Positions 7,633-16,533 of a stretch of 41,883 nucleotides of DNA are shown piece by piece; the stretch's first letter is position 1; each line of letters opens with the position of its first letter. Under the pieces are notes generated by a model that saw only the letters and a list, made by a program, of their open reading frames with translations, was not told where the DNA came from and did not search any database. Made by a program: the position numbers and the translations under genes. Source of the stretch: an uncultured Saprospiraceae bacterium. Its GTDB lineage: Bacteria; Bacteroidota; Bacteroidia; Chitinophagales; Saprospiraceae. The stretch covers positions 1 through 41,883 of the forward strand of contig CAKZUK010000129.1 of the NCBI GenBank assembly GCA_937921775.1, written 5' to 3'.

Positions 7633-7986
7633 TTTTTTAATTTTAAATTAATAAACCGATTCTGAAAAAGATTGCTTTAGGTAATAATCAAATAATAATT
7701 GCCAATTACACCAATGATTCAAGCCAATCTCTCGTTTTTTGAAGCTCTTCCAAAACTTCGATTTATAGTGTTTCTCAATGTCGCAGCACTAATGAAGATT
7801 AGTTAATAATGGAATATAAAGCAAAGCAATTGTGCGTCCATTAAAAAAATCTTATGTATTAGTGGAACTAAAGGTACGACTTTCTTACTTTTTTTTATAG
7901 CAAACTTACTAAAAGGCTGACATCCAAAAGTATAGCTAATAAACCTTACAGCCTTAATTTCAGGGGCAAAACCATAGAAAAACCAT
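7633..7986. other. Upstream region of the bactofilin operon
   Basis: Together with the terminator to its right this makes a 447-bp gap. It is AT-rich with no convincing ORF. One -7 match on the minus strand (TACTTTTG, 7925-7932) lies almost 300 bp before the bactofilin start and lacks a well-spaced -33 box. Nothing else is recognised. Confidence 0.5.
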
Positions 7987-8026
7987 AAAAAAGCCCTGTT
8001 GAAAAGTTATTCAACAGGGCTTTTTT
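7987..8026 (-). terminator. Rho-independent terminator of porP
   Basis: AAAAAAGCCCTGTTGAA (7987-8003) pairs perfectly with 8010-8026 around a 6-nt loop. Read on the minus strand it ends in TTTTTT, 54 nt after the PorP stop codon. Confidence 0.9.
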
Positions 8027-8079
8027 AGTTTAAACTTTAACTATTTAACTAGCTATAGCCTCTAATAATAGAGCACTTT

Positions 8080-9132
8080 TTAGAAGTTAGGACAGTAAAG
8101 ACCTCTCTTTTCAGGACCACAAATCTTGTGTATCAGTGCAAATTCGAAGGCACCATTAGAGTTTGAAGCCGGACGTAAGCTAGATACGTTTACATCATAG
8201 CTAAATCCGATTGAGAAATCATTATAGTCAAAACGCGTATTAAGAATCAAAGCATCTGTAGTTACACTCTTCTGAAAGTGATTTGAGATACGCATGAATG
8301 CTCCAAACTGTACTGCCTGATAGCTACGACGTGAACCACTCAATAAGAATTTCAAACTTGTTCCTGTGTTCAACTCGAAAGAAGGTCCCTGAAACATAGA
8401 GATAACACCTGGTACCAAGCCTACACGGCTTCCTACCATGAATTCACCACCTGCGTGGATTGTAAACTTGCTATATAAAGGCTCTGAGTCATTCTCTGCG
8501 AAAGATTGGTTAGCTCTGTTTAAGTGATGGTAAGCACCTCCTAAGAAGAAGCTATTGTCATCATCAAATACAGTAAACCAAAGCAAACCTGCTGAGATAT
8601 CTGCAAAAAGGAAGTTAGGACGATTTAGATTACCTTCTCCTGAAGGTAAAGTCGGATCAACATTACCTTCTCCGTCATGCTGCAAGCCCCATCTTAGATT
8701 GTTGAAGTTTACGCTACGTTGGTTTACACCAGCATCAGCTCCCATAACCAAATAATGTGCTTTTTTACGGTAGCCCCCCATTTTCTTAGAGTAAGAAAGA
8801 GATAATTTACCTTGTAAAGTGGCAAATTCAGATTCACCGGCCTTATCGCCAAAGAATGAGCCACCAATTCCGAAGTAGTCATTACGACCTACTGGAATAC
8901 GTTGATCGTAACTTACAGAGTAAGTGTTGTAAGCGCGTGATTTTAGTACGCTTGACCATTGATTTCTGTAGTTTGCTACCAACCTCACGTTACAATTCAT
9001 AACACCTGTCATAGCAGGATTCAAGTTTAACGGAGACATGTAGAACTGGGAAAAATGGATATCCTGTGCACTTAAAGTAACGGATCCCAGTACTGCAAAT
9101 ACAATGATTAATAAATGTTTAATTTTTTTCAT
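8080..9132 (-). CDS. PorP/SprF family type IX secretion membrane protein
   Basis: 350 aa from the chosen ATG at 9130-9132. The open frame extends to 9231, but only this start gives a proper signal peptide (MKKIKHLLIIVFAVL, cleavage after SAQ). The mature start DIHFSQFYMSPLNLNPAMTG is the hallmark of PorP/SprF proteins. The rest is rich in alternating aromatic/polar strands, consistent with an outer-membrane beta barrel. PorP/SprF proteins take part in type IX secretion and in surface attachment of secreted proteins such as adhesins. Genomes usually carry several paralogues, often beside a large secreted partner; no such partner is adjacent here. A strong terminator follows. Confidence 0.9.
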   Translation of the reverse strand: MKKIKHLLIIVFAVLGSVTLSAQDIHFSQFYMSPLNLNPAMTGVMNCNVRLVANYRNQWSSVLKSRAYNTYSVSYDQRIPVGRNDYFGIGGSFFGDKAGESEFATLQGKLSLSYSKKMGGYRKKAHYLVMGADAGVNQRSVNFNNLRWGLQHDGEGNVDPTLPSGEGNLNRPNFLFADISAGLLWFTVFDDDNSFFLGGAYHHLNRANQSFAENDSEPLYSKFTIHAGGEFMVGSRVGLVPGVISMFQGPSFELNTGTSLKFLLSGSRRSYQAVQFGAFMRISNHFQKSVTTDALILNTRFDYNDFSIGFSYDVNVSSLRPASNSNGAFEFALIHKICGPEKRGLYCPNF

Positions 9133-9603
9133 ATCAACTAATTTGAATTGAAACAGTGAATTAAGATTATGTATGCACGAGAATAACCTTGGATTATAAG
9201 AATGATAAAGATAATTAAAATTTAGAACCAATGAAAGTAGATACCTCTTCGATTCTGCAAATAATTATACTTTTTAACAAGATACCCGACTGGCAATAAA
9301 CGCTGCCTTTCTCCAAATATTTTGATTCTTTGTCTAAATCCCTGTTAAAAAAACAGTTAAATATTTGGAATAAGGATTACCCATAATGCTCAAGCCATAT
9401 CTTTTAAAATCATATTTTAGCTAAAAATCTATAATTTTTGGGGATTTTTCTCATTTTTTGCTCACTTTTTATTCACTTTACCTCGAAGTTTTTTCCCTTC
9501 TAGTCCAAAAGTTAAATATCAAGTGACCTAAAAAAACATCCGATTTGCAAATACGATTTGAACTATATGATTTATTGAAATGAAATAGTAAATCATGATT
9601 TGA
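9133..9603. other. AT-rich spacer upstream of porP
   Basis: 471 bp after correcting the PorP start. Both flanking genes are on the minus strand. I find no RNA gene, no strong terminator for the protease gene, and no exact -7 box for PorP. A weak AT-only hairpin (ATGATTTA / TAAATCAT type) lies just after the protease stop. Confidence 0.45.
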
Positions 9604-10689
9604 TCAATCGTTTCGAACCTTCCAGGTCCCACCATATTTTTCTATCAGAATATTATCGTAATCATCTGCCGCTTCAAAAAGGTGCTTCAGCAAATTACGT
9701 CCAGTATCATCATTTAGATAACGATCATATATCATCAATGAAAGTACAACGTCATTTCCTTTTACACTAAAAGTCAGACTTTCTATTTCATGATTTTGCC
9801 GAAGCAGATATTCATATAATGGTTGGATGTTTTCAACGGGGAGTGAACACAGATAAGCATCTCCAATTATTAAGCCAGACTTCTCATAATATGAAATATT
9901 TATAAATGCTGATCCCTGATGAATTTCCCAGTTATTTGGGCCTCTTCTAGCCAATGCGATCTGATATCCATTCTCAATTAACAATTCCTCTACGGTATGT
10001 GCAATCCCTACTGACTGATACTCAACGGCAAGAGCAGGAATATCAATTTTGTTTTTACAGCCCGGACAAATGTTATTTTTGGGATTGTCATCAAAAACGA
10101 GTGTAGAACATACATAACAACGACAACCGGTTTTCCCATCCCCCGTTTCATAATCTTCGTAAACTTCTTTGAGAAATTTTGCAGGAAGCGAAAAACCTTC
10201 ATTCAAGCCATCTTTTAAAATAAATGTATTCACAGCCACAATTGCTCCCACCTCATTCACCATTGGGCCCCCACTATTGATCGGATGTAAGTCTGCATCA
10301 TGCTCTATGTAATCAATATCATCTATCGAATAATTCGTACTGATTATTTGTCCTTTGCGAGCCATATATTTGAGACCATAGGGCTGGCCTAATACTAATA
10401 TATGGTCATTCGGAAGGAGTTTTTTTTCCGTTTCCAAAACAGTATCTGAGAAAGTTGAACCAAAAGGCAAAGCTAAAAATGCTAGATCATATTTAGGATC
10501 CGTGAATAACACTTTTACTAGTTGCTTTTCAAAACGCGTCCCATCCACAACCACCGTTTTATTGTCTCGTACCACATGTTCGTTTGTCACTATCACGTTC
10601 AATTCTGACGAATAAAAACCAGTCCCCGTGCAATACGGCGTAGCAATTTGAATAATGATATCTTTATATTGTTCGATGATCGCTTCCAT
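9604..10689 (-). CDS. Trypsin-like serine protease with zinc ribbon and C-terminal YbjN/CesT-like domain
   Basis: 361 aa, no signal peptide, so probably cytoplasmic. Residues about 1-180 form a compact trypsin/HtrA-type protease with an intact triad: His38 in TNEHVV, Asp68 in KYDLAFL, Ser139 in NSGGPM. No PDZ domain follows. Instead there is a Cys cluster (Cys189, 191, 194, 208, 211) that looks like a zinc ribbon, then a domain of about 135 residues whose alternating strands and helices recall YbjN or type III chaperone folds. The last point is a tentative impression. The start overlaps the upstream gene's stop (TAATG), implying translational coupling. Target and role are unknown. Confidence 0.78.
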   Translation of the reverse strand: MEAIIEQYKDIIIQIATPYCTGTGFYSSELNVIVTNEHVVRDNKTVVVDGTRFEKQLVKVLFTDPKYDLAFLALPFGSTFSDTVLETEKKLLPNDHILVLGQPYGLKYMARKGQIISTNYSIDDIDYIEHDADLHPINSGGPMVNEVGAIVAVNTFILKDGLNEGFSLPAKFLKEVYEDYETGDGKTGCRCYVCSTLVFDDNPKNNICPGCKNKIDIPALAVEYQSVGIAHTVEELLIENGYQIALARRGPNNWEIHQGSAFINISYYEKSGLIIGDAYLCSLPVENIQPLYEYLLRQNHEIESLTFSVKGNDVVLSLMIYDRYLNDDTGRNLLKHLFEAADDYDNILIEKYGGTWKVRND

Positions 10690-12017
10690 TAATCCAGTTT
10701 AGTCATTTCAAGTACCTCCATCATCTTCAAGTAGGACATGGCAAAGGCTGTGGTTGATTTGAAGTCAAGCATGCTGGTGTTTGGCACAAAGCCTTCATAT
10801 TTCGAACTATACAAATCCACCAATCTTTTAATGGCTTTTTTGATCCCCTTAACATTGAAGGTACCATCTTTGGCCCGATAAGTTTGAAAACCCAAATTGT
10901 AAAAATAACCAGGCTCCAAAATCTGATAATAGAGCTGAAATAAATCTTTACATGGCTTAGGCACCGCGTAGTTAAACAAACAGTAACCAACTATATATCC
11001 AGGCACTGAGCAGGCAACTTCGTCATAACCATTATCATCATACCAATACATATTTCCCAACTCACCTTCTATAAAGTTGACTACCCTACTATAATTCACC
11101 GCAGTTGTAATTCCGAAGGTGGAAGTAGTTCTATACATTTCTTTAAAGTAATCTTCTTTGGGTCGCTCTAGTAGTTGCTCCAGTTCCTTGAGCAGCACTG
11201 CGTTTTTCTCAGGAGATGGTTGCCCTGCATTCGCAAAATATAATCGGTGAATCCGCTCTAGTGCCTCCATCATAAACCCTTCAGGTTTTGTCAGAAAATC
11301 TAGTTTATAAACTAGGTCAAGTAATAGATAAGCAATACCTCCCGGATATTGCTTGGCATCCAATTTTTTGGAATTCACTTCATCCACTACTTTTTTGATA
11401 GCACGATTGATGTATTTGTATTTTGCTTCTTTCTCCTCAATCGGAATGGGCCTAAGATGATCGAGATTAATTGCATCTAACGAACGAAATTCGTCCAACA
11501 ACAAATCATCTTGCTTATCAGCGTTGGTTGCCAATTCTTTGAGCGCGTAATACAATTTATAGGGAGAACCATCCACACTGTATGTGTCAAAGATGATGGC
11601 GAGGTGGTCATCGGAGTCGAGGCAAAAACGGCTGTATTTCAAATCATAATTTTGCTCAAGCAAACGACGCATAAAATCAACTTTCAGATTTTTGTTTGTC
11701 TTTACAATCTTTGCTTTCGCTATGATTTTCTTATTGCTTGCTGTACCTACAATCTTTCTGGAGCCTTGTACAAACTCGAATTGAAGGACACCTTTATCTA
11801 GCTCGAATTTTACATTGTCCTCTTTCTCATCTCTCAGATAGCTAAAAAAAGTTTGATAAGAATCCAGATAGTTTTCCTGCTCGAACTGTTCGATTGCTTT
11901 GTCCCAGGCATCATACTGGGTATCGTCCTTGTAAGCGTCACTATAACGCCCAAAGCTAATGTCAGGTTGATCCTTATTAGAGGAGTCACGGCCAAATAGT
12001 CGGTTAAGAAAACTCAT
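10689..12017 (-). CDS. Uncharacterised protein, partner of the zinc-ribbon protease
   Basis: 442 aa; I do not recognise the family with confidence. There is no signal peptide or membrane helix. The N terminus (MSFLNRLFGRD) is followed by a mixed alpha/beta part at about 70-180. Its pattern (RRLLEQNYDLKYSRFCLDSDDHLAI) resembles the YbjN/chaperone-like domain suspected in the neighbouring protease. The rest is mostly helical, with Tyr-rich segments near 310-370. It is the first gene of a two-gene unit: its TAA shares a base with the protease ATG. A long imperfect inverted repeat lies 29 bp upstream. Function unknown. Confidence 0.75.
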   Translation of the reverse strand: MSFLNRLFGRDSSNKDQPDISFGRYSDAYKDDTQYDAWDKAIEQFEQENYLDSYQTFFSYLRDEKEDNVKFELDKGVLQFEFVQGSRKIVGTASNKKIIAKAKIVKTNKNLKVDFMRRLLEQNYDLKYSRFCLDSDDHLAIIFDTYSVDGSPYKLYYALKELATNADKQDDLLLDEFRSLDAINLDHLRPIPIEEKEAKYKYINRAIKKVVDEVNSKKLDAKQYPGGIAYLLLDLVYKLDFLTKPEGFMMEALERIHRLYFANAGQPSPEKNAVLLKELEQLLERPKEDYFKEMYRTTSTFGITTAVNYSRVVNFIEGELGNMYWYDDNGYDEVACSVPGYIVGYCLFNYAVPKPCKDLFQLYYQILEPGYFYNLGFQTYRAKDGTFNVKGIKKAIKRLVDLYSSKYEGFVPNTSMLDFKSTTAFAMSYLKMMEVLEMTKLD

Positions 12018-12045
12018 TGCTCGGGTAATATAGGTAGTTTGACTG

Positions 12046-12150
12046 AATTATTTTACTTTTTACTTTTGGCGTTTTTATAAACTTCCACGTCAATTGCTTT
12101 TCGGCCAATTACTTAGAAAATTTATAAAAACAGTAAAAGTCAAAATAATT
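12046..12150. repeat. MITE-like element: 30-36 bp imperfect terminal inverted repeats
   Basis: AATTATTTTACTTTTTACTT... at 12046-12081 is the imperfect inverse complement of 12121-12150 (AATTATTTTGACTTTTACTG... on the minus strand). The two arms agree at their outer and inner ends and differ by small gaps. The interior is about 39 bp. It lies between divergent genes. It could be a miniature inverted-repeat element or a cruciform regulatory site; no clear target duplication is seen. Confidence 0.6.
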
Positions 12151-12218
12151 TTGTTTCGTCTCTTAGGTATTTGATCAAAAAGTTAAGCTAAGTTCGGGGG
12201 CTTCAATTCTAAATTTAA

Positions 12219-12226
12219 TACTTTTG
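12219..12226 (+). promoter_or_regulatory. Candidate -7 box for the GSCFA gene
   Basis: TACTTTTG matches TAnnTTTG and lies 20 bp before the ATG at 12247. No clear -33 element at the expected distance. Confidence 0.35.
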
Positions 12227-12246
12227 AGCTAAACTAAGCATATTCA

Positions 12247-13233
12247 ATGGCAGAATTCCGAACTCAGTTATCAAAGATTAGCTTTCCTTTTCAGATTGGA
12301 CATCAACATACCACCTTGTGTATGGGCTCTTGCTTTGCCGAGAACATGGGCCAGCGAATGAATCAGTATAAATTTAATTCTTTGCTCAATCCATTTGGTA
12401 TTTTATACAATCCAACTTCAATTAGCGATGGAATAAATTTATTGTTGGATACTCAGCAGTTTACATCTGAAGATTTGTTTGAGCACCAAGGTCTATGGCA
12501 TAGTTTCCAACATCATGGCAGATTTTCTGGACCAGACAAGGCTGCCGTTCTAGGACGATTAAATAAAGAGCTAGGCGCAGCTCGTAGTTTTCTACAAAAG
12601 ACTGATCTACTCATTCTAACCTTAGGTACTGCTGCAGTTTTTCAATACAAGGCAAGCGATAAGATTGTTGCCAATTGCCATAAACTTCCAGGTGATCAAT
12701 TTAATAAACAGCTCCTATCCGTTAATGATTGTGTTTTGGCTTTAGGCCAAATGCTCAAGCAAGTAAAAACACTGCGACCAGATCTAGAGGTACTGCTAAG
12801 TATTAGTCCTATCCGCCACCTACGTGATGGATTGATTGAAAACCAACGAAGCAAAGCGACTTTATTATTAGCTGCGGCTGAATTGGAAAAGACCTTTTCT
12901 TTTATCCACTATTTCCCTGCTTATGAAATTATGATGGATGATTTGCGCGATTATCGTTTTTATGAAAGTGATTATGCACACCCTTCAAAACAAGCGATTG
13001 ATTATATCTGGAATTACTTTCAAGATGCTTTTTTTGTAAAAAACACGAAGACTATTTTGGTGGAAGTGGGAAAGGTTTTGCAAGCTGCGAAGCATCGGCC
13101 TTTTCATGTAGGATCCGCGGAGCATCAGGTATTTTTGCAGCGGCAATTGGATTTAATTGAGAACTTGGAGGAGCGATATTCGTTTTTAGATTTTGACTTA
13201 GAGCGAACTGTATTTATGGGACAGATGCTTTGA
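12247..13233 (+). CDS. GSCFA domain protein (SGNH-like hydrolase fold)
   Basis: 328 aa covering nearly the whole GSCFA family (PF08885). The name-giving motif MGSCFAENMG lies at 26-35, with Ser28 as the likely nucleophile, followed by NPFGILYNP. A late DYAHPSKQA segment supplies the Asp-x-x-His expected of an SGNH-type catalytic site. There is no signal peptide. The family is common in Bacteroidota and Alphaproteobacteria, and substrates are unknown. The gene stands alone, divergent from the protease unit and convergent with the amidohydrolase. Confidence 0.9.
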   Translation: MAEFRTQLSKISFPFQIGHQHTTLCMGSCFAENMGQRMNQYKFNSLLNPFGILYNPTSISDGINLLLDTQQFTSEDLFEHQGLWHSFQHHGRFSGPDKAAVLGRLNKELGAARSFLQKTDLLILTLGTAAVFQYKASDKIVANCHKLPGDQFNKQLLSVNDCVLALGQMLKQVKTLRPDLEVLLSISPIRHLRDGLIENQRSKATLLLAAAELEKTFSFIHYFPAYEIMMDDLRDYRFYESDYAHPSKQAIDYIWNYFQDAFFVKNTKTILVEVGKVLQAAKHRPFHVGSAEHQVFLQRQLDLIENLEERYSFLDFDLERTVFMGQML

Positions 13234-13338
13234 CAATTCCCTTCAAATCTATAAGCCTTTCATCCTTAATTCACGGAATTAAATATACTATTCGGTGGGG
13301 CGATTTTTAGTATCATACTTCCTTAAATTTTTTATTAT

Positions 13339-14514
13339 TTAGACTAACTTTTTTACTTGTGTGTCTTGGCGTAATTGTAGATCATTCCCAATATTTAATA
13401 AATTTAATCCGGGTGTTTTTCCTAGTTCGAAGCTACCTAATGTAGCTTCATAGCCTAAAGCCTCAGCTCCATTCAGCGTAGCCCACTGCAGCAGCATTTC
13501 AAACGGAACATAGGATTGATAACGAGCAATCGTTTTCATTTCATCTAGTACGGAGAGTTGCCAATTAGAGGTGAGACTATCGGTACCTATCGTCATTCTA
13601 GCATTAGCATCGATGAAGTGTTGATAGTTTGGAAGGCGGTTTTCGATATAGAGATTAGCGTTGGCGCAAGTAGCCCAATATACTCTGTCAGACCATTGTT
13701 GGGCAGCTCTAATATCTGCAAGCTCAGTCATAGTGTTGTGTACAAAAAGGGTACGACTTTTAGGATTCATATTTTCGAGGGCATAATGAATAGCCGTTTT
13801 ACCCGAAGCATTAAAATCTGCTAAATCGATATTGAATCCTTTATAGAAATCTAAAAAAGCGCCTTCTTTTGTAAGGAAGAGTTGGTTTTCGTCAGGTGTT
13901 TCCTGATTGTGAATACTGACAGTTACCTCGTCGGTGTTCACTTCGTTGATGCGTTGAAAAAGTTGTTTAGAAACGGTGTAAGGAGCGTGCGGGACACAAC
14001 TTTTTTTATTACCATTGCCACTAGACTGTGCATCATAAACCGCTTTGTATTTGGCAAACTCGCTTTCTGTCATACCTGCTTGTAGAAAATCAAACATTTC
14101 TACGAAAGTATAATAATTAATTTTGCTCTTTATTTTTTGCGAGGCGGTGTCTGTCTTATTAGAAATATCTCCTACTGCTACAATTCCTTCTCGATACATC
14201 TCTTCATCTGCTGCAGTAATCGCTGCCTGAATTTCTTCTTCCGGTGATTCCCGAAAAGCTACTACATTGGAAATAAACGGAATCAAAGAAGTGCCCGTCG
14301 CTACCTTTCCTTTCATATGCGACAATTCCAAATGACAATGTGTGTTGACAAATCCAGGGACAATAATTCCAACATGTTTTTCGAGTGAAGCCGCATCGTG
14401 ATTATTTCGCTGATCTAGTGCTTGTATTTTTCCTGAATCATCGATGATGATCACGCCGTCTTTAATGGGTTCTTGATTGATTGGAAAGATGTGGTCGGCT
14501 GTTATTTTTCTCAT
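13339..14514 (-). CDS. Amidohydrolase family metal-dependent deaminase/hydrolase
   Basis: 391 aa. The amidohydrolase metal-site pattern is complete: NTHCHLELSH with His59 and His61, SCVPHAPYTVS, SIHNQE, LFVHNT, and GTDSLTSN with the catalytic Asp. The N terminal ADHIFPI...GVIIIDDSGKI is the small beta domain. The arrangement matches the SsnA/chlorohydrolase-deaminase branch, which includes aminodeoxyfutalosine deaminase of the futalosine menaquinone route. That role is possible but not shown, since no other mqn gene is present. It lies downstream of DUF1015, separated by a repeat element of about 150 bp. Confidence 0.85.
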   Translation of the reverse strand: MRKITADHIFPINQEPIKDGVIIIDDSGKIQALDQRNNHDAASLEKHVGIIVPGFVNTHCHLELSHMKGKVATGTSLIPFISNVVAFRESPEEEIQAAITAADEEMYREGIVAVGDISNKTDTASQKIKSKINYYTFVEMFDFLQAGMTESEFAKYKAVYDAQSSGNGNKKSCVPHAPYTVSKQLFQRINEVNTDEVTVSIHNQETPDENQLFLTKEGAFLDFYKGFNIDLADFNASGKTAIHYALENMNPKSRTLFVHNTMTELADIRAAQQWSDRVYWATCANANLYIENRLPNYQHFIDANARMTIGTDSLTSNWQLSVLDEMKTIARYQSYVPFEMLLQWATLNGAEALGYEATLGSFELGKTPGLNLLNIGNDLQLRQDTQVKKLV

Positions 14515-14545
14515 AGTTATTTTTTTTGGAATGCCTCTTGCTTTA

Positions 14546-14691
14546 TCAGACCGCTTTTAGCTCAGAGATCCTGGTGGCGTTGTGCTCCACCACATAGAGA
14601 TTACTGCGTTGAGAGACTTCTTGCAAACGCGAAGCCCGCGCAGTTGAGTGCCGCGATTGAGTGAAAGTTCTCAGCGATCTAGTCTCAACTA
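14546..14691 (-). repeat. Dispersed intergenic element, copy A
   Basis: This spacer is richer in G+C than its neighbours and aligns along its length with 23041-23203. Shared blocks include AGACCGCTTT, GCTCAGA, CCACCAC, a GAGATTACT/GAAATCACT block, CTT..GCA.AAA, and AGCGATCT near the right end. On the minus strand it starts at the DUF1015 stop codon and ends about 30 bp before the amidohydrolase ATG. No conserved ORF is evident. Confidence 0.65.
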
Positions 14692-15795
14692 AGGTTCAAG
14701 AATAATCATCCCGTTTTTGACACGAGGCTCAAACCAAGTTGATTTCGGAGGCATAGTTTTACCACTATCTGCAACCTTCATCAAGTCTTCTAAATCCACT
14801 GGATACAAACAAAAGCCAATTCGATATCTACTTTTAATAACCTGAGAACGTACTGCGTCAATTCCTTTTGGACCTTCAACGTAAGAAATTCTGGTATCCG
14901 TTCTTACATCAGTAATACCGAGAATATCGCGCAAAACTTTTTCATCGAGCATCGTCGCATCGAGTAAGACTTTCTTTTTTTGGTATTCTTTGAGGACTGA
15001 CTTTCTCCAAGTGAGTTTGTACCATTCTCGATTTATGAAAAGAGTAATCTCATGTTTATTTTCTGGTTTGGCAGGTTCCTCCAATATGTCGATATCGAAA
15101 ACCTGTCCCATTCGAACCATAAACATGGTAGGAGTACAATCCTCAAGACCTTCCACTACTCTATTATAATCGTGTACTTCCAACTCACTAGTTGGAAAAT
15201 AAATAGCTAATAATTGGTCGTATTTTTTGTTTCCCTTTTTCTTCATTCGCTCGTATAACAGAGCACTAGTAGAAGTACGGTGATGACCATCTGCTATATA
15301 AGACTTAGGGACTTCTTTTTTAAACAAATCCTGAATTTCTCGAATCAAGGCACCGTCGGTAATCTCCCAAACTTTATGTGTTTGCTTTTCCCCTGGGATT
15401 TCGCAACTATAGTAAGGTTTATTTTTCTTGGTATAGCTGTTGATGATTTTATTGATTGGTTTAACGCCGGGATAGGTCAATAAAACGGGCTTGACCATAG
15501 CGTTTCGGCTAATCAGAAGGTTGAGTTGTTGCTGCTCTTTTGAAGTGAGTGTGTTCTCGTGTTTCTTAATCTTATCGTCTTTATAATCCCGAATATCTGT
15601 AGCTGTAACCAAACCAGTAAAGATTCTTTCTTTAGTTATAATCTGGTAGATGTATAAACCTTCTTGTGATGTTTTATGAAAAAAGCCACTTTTTCGGTAG
15701 CCGGTATATTCCGTCTTTACAGTGTTGAAGAAGGTGTCCGTGGAAGCTACATAATCAAAGTTAGGATATACAGCTTGGAAAGGATTAATTCGCAT
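14689..15795 (-). CDS. DUF1015 family protein
   Basis: 368 aa, close to the usual length for DUF1015 (PF06245). Family landmarks are the N-terminal NPFQAVYP, the glycine/tyrosine region GLYIYQI, and ADGHHR at 168-173, the most conserved motif. The C-terminal half contains FCLYPV and PPKSTWFEPR typical of the family. Biochemical role is unknown; the gene often sits near serine biosynthesis genes elsewhere, but not here. It follows the GbsR-like regulator by 4 bp, so the two are almost certainly co-transcribed. Confidence 0.9.
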   Translation of the reverse strand: MRINPFQAVYPNFDYVASTDTFFNTVKTEYTGYRKSGFFHKTSQEGLYIYQIITKERIFTGLVTATDIRDYKDDKIKKHENTLTSKEQQQLNLLISRNAMVKPVLLTYPGVKPINKIINSYTKKNKPYYSCEIPGEKQTHKVWEITDGALIREIQDLFKKEVPKSYIADGHHRTSTSALLYERMKKKGNKKYDQLLAIYFPTSELEVHDYNRVVEGLEDCTPTMFMVRMGQVFDIDILEEPAKPENKHEITLFINREWYKLTWRKSVLKEYQKKKVLLDATMLDEKVLRDILGITDVRTDTRISYVEGPKGIDAVRSQVIKSRYRIGFCLYPVDLEDLMKVADSGKTMPPKSTWFEPRVKNGMIILEP

Positions 15796-15799
15796 AAAT

Positions 15800-16300
15800 T
15801 TATTTGATCATTTTCAGGAAGGTTCCCACAAACCAGTTGGAATCTGCCTTTGTTAGTTTTTCTAATGCTGAATCGGCTTTACAGGAAAACATTTTAATGT
15901 CGCGAACTACATTACAAAATTCACTGGAGTGTTGGCAAAGGCCTTCTACTTCTGTGATCTCATCCAAAACCTTTAGTAAAGGTTCTAGTTCTTTTTTCTT
16001 TCGCTGAGCAATGATCGATTTCATTACTTCCCACATATCTTTTTCAGCAGTAAAGAATTCTTTCCGCTCTCCAGGTTTGAGTTCTTTGTAAATCAAGCCC
16101 CAGTCAATCAAAGCACGAATATTCATATTCGCATTACCTCTTGAAATTTTCAAGTCCCCCATAATTGCTTCAGCACAAAGGGAGCCGGGTGTAATCAATA
16201 AAAGAGCGTGGACTTGTGCCATGGTCCTGTTGATACCCCAGTGTGATCCCAAGGTACCCCAGGCTTGAACAAACTTTTCTTTACCCTCTTTTACATCCAT
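15800..16300 (-). CDS. GbsR/MarR family transcriptional regulator
   Basis: 166 aa with a winged-helix domain. GINRTMAQVHALLLI is the first helix region, SRGNANMNIRALIDWGLIYKE the recognition helix and wing start, and a C-terminal helical part likely forms the dimer interface. This matches the GbsR branch of MarR-type regulators, first known from control of glycine betaine genes in Bacillus. Several cysteines (CQHSSEFC at about 121-128) could be metal- or redox-sensitive, but that is speculation. It leads a two-gene unit with DUF1015 and may control itself. Upstream 233 bp is AT-rich. Confidence 0.87.
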   Translation of the reverse strand: MDVKEGKEKFVQAWGTLGSHWGINRTMAQVHALLLITPGSLCAEAIMGDLKISRGNANMNIRALIDWGLIYKELKPGERKEFFTAEKDMWEVMKSIIAQRKKKELEPLLKVLDEITEVEGLCQHSSEFCNVVRDIKMFSCKADSALEKLTKADSNWFVGTFLKMIK

Positions 16301-16533
16301 AATAATTACAAATTTTGAATCATTCTGATTACGATAATAATCGAGTGTAGTTTCATATTGAAATTGTTACTCAAATCATTATTAAATGCTATTTGAGCTT
16401 ATTTTAGAACTTTCAATAGTTTGTGAAAATACACATATCAAAAAAGAAATCAAAATTTGAGCCCTTTTGTTCATGATAAGAGCCAATTGAGGGTGCTTTT
16501 GTTCTATTTTAACTTAAATATCGAATTAAACGG

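Noticed and set aside
7343-7651. Open frame of 102 aa on the plus strand over the bactofilin gene
   Set aside because: Antisense to a well-conserved gene, no recognisable protein pattern.
9133-9231. N-terminal extension of the PorP frame
   Set aside because: The extra 33 residues precede a clear signal peptide starting MKKIKHLL; a secreted protein would not keep them.
13266-13282. Small hairpin between GSCFA and amidohydrolase genes
   Set aside because: TTAATTC/GAATTAA is only 7 bp and AT-only, and no U-tract follows; too weak to call a terminator.
14473-14664. Plus-strand frame across dispersed element copy A
   Set aside because: The matching frame is not conserved in copy B, so the element is probably not coding in this direction.
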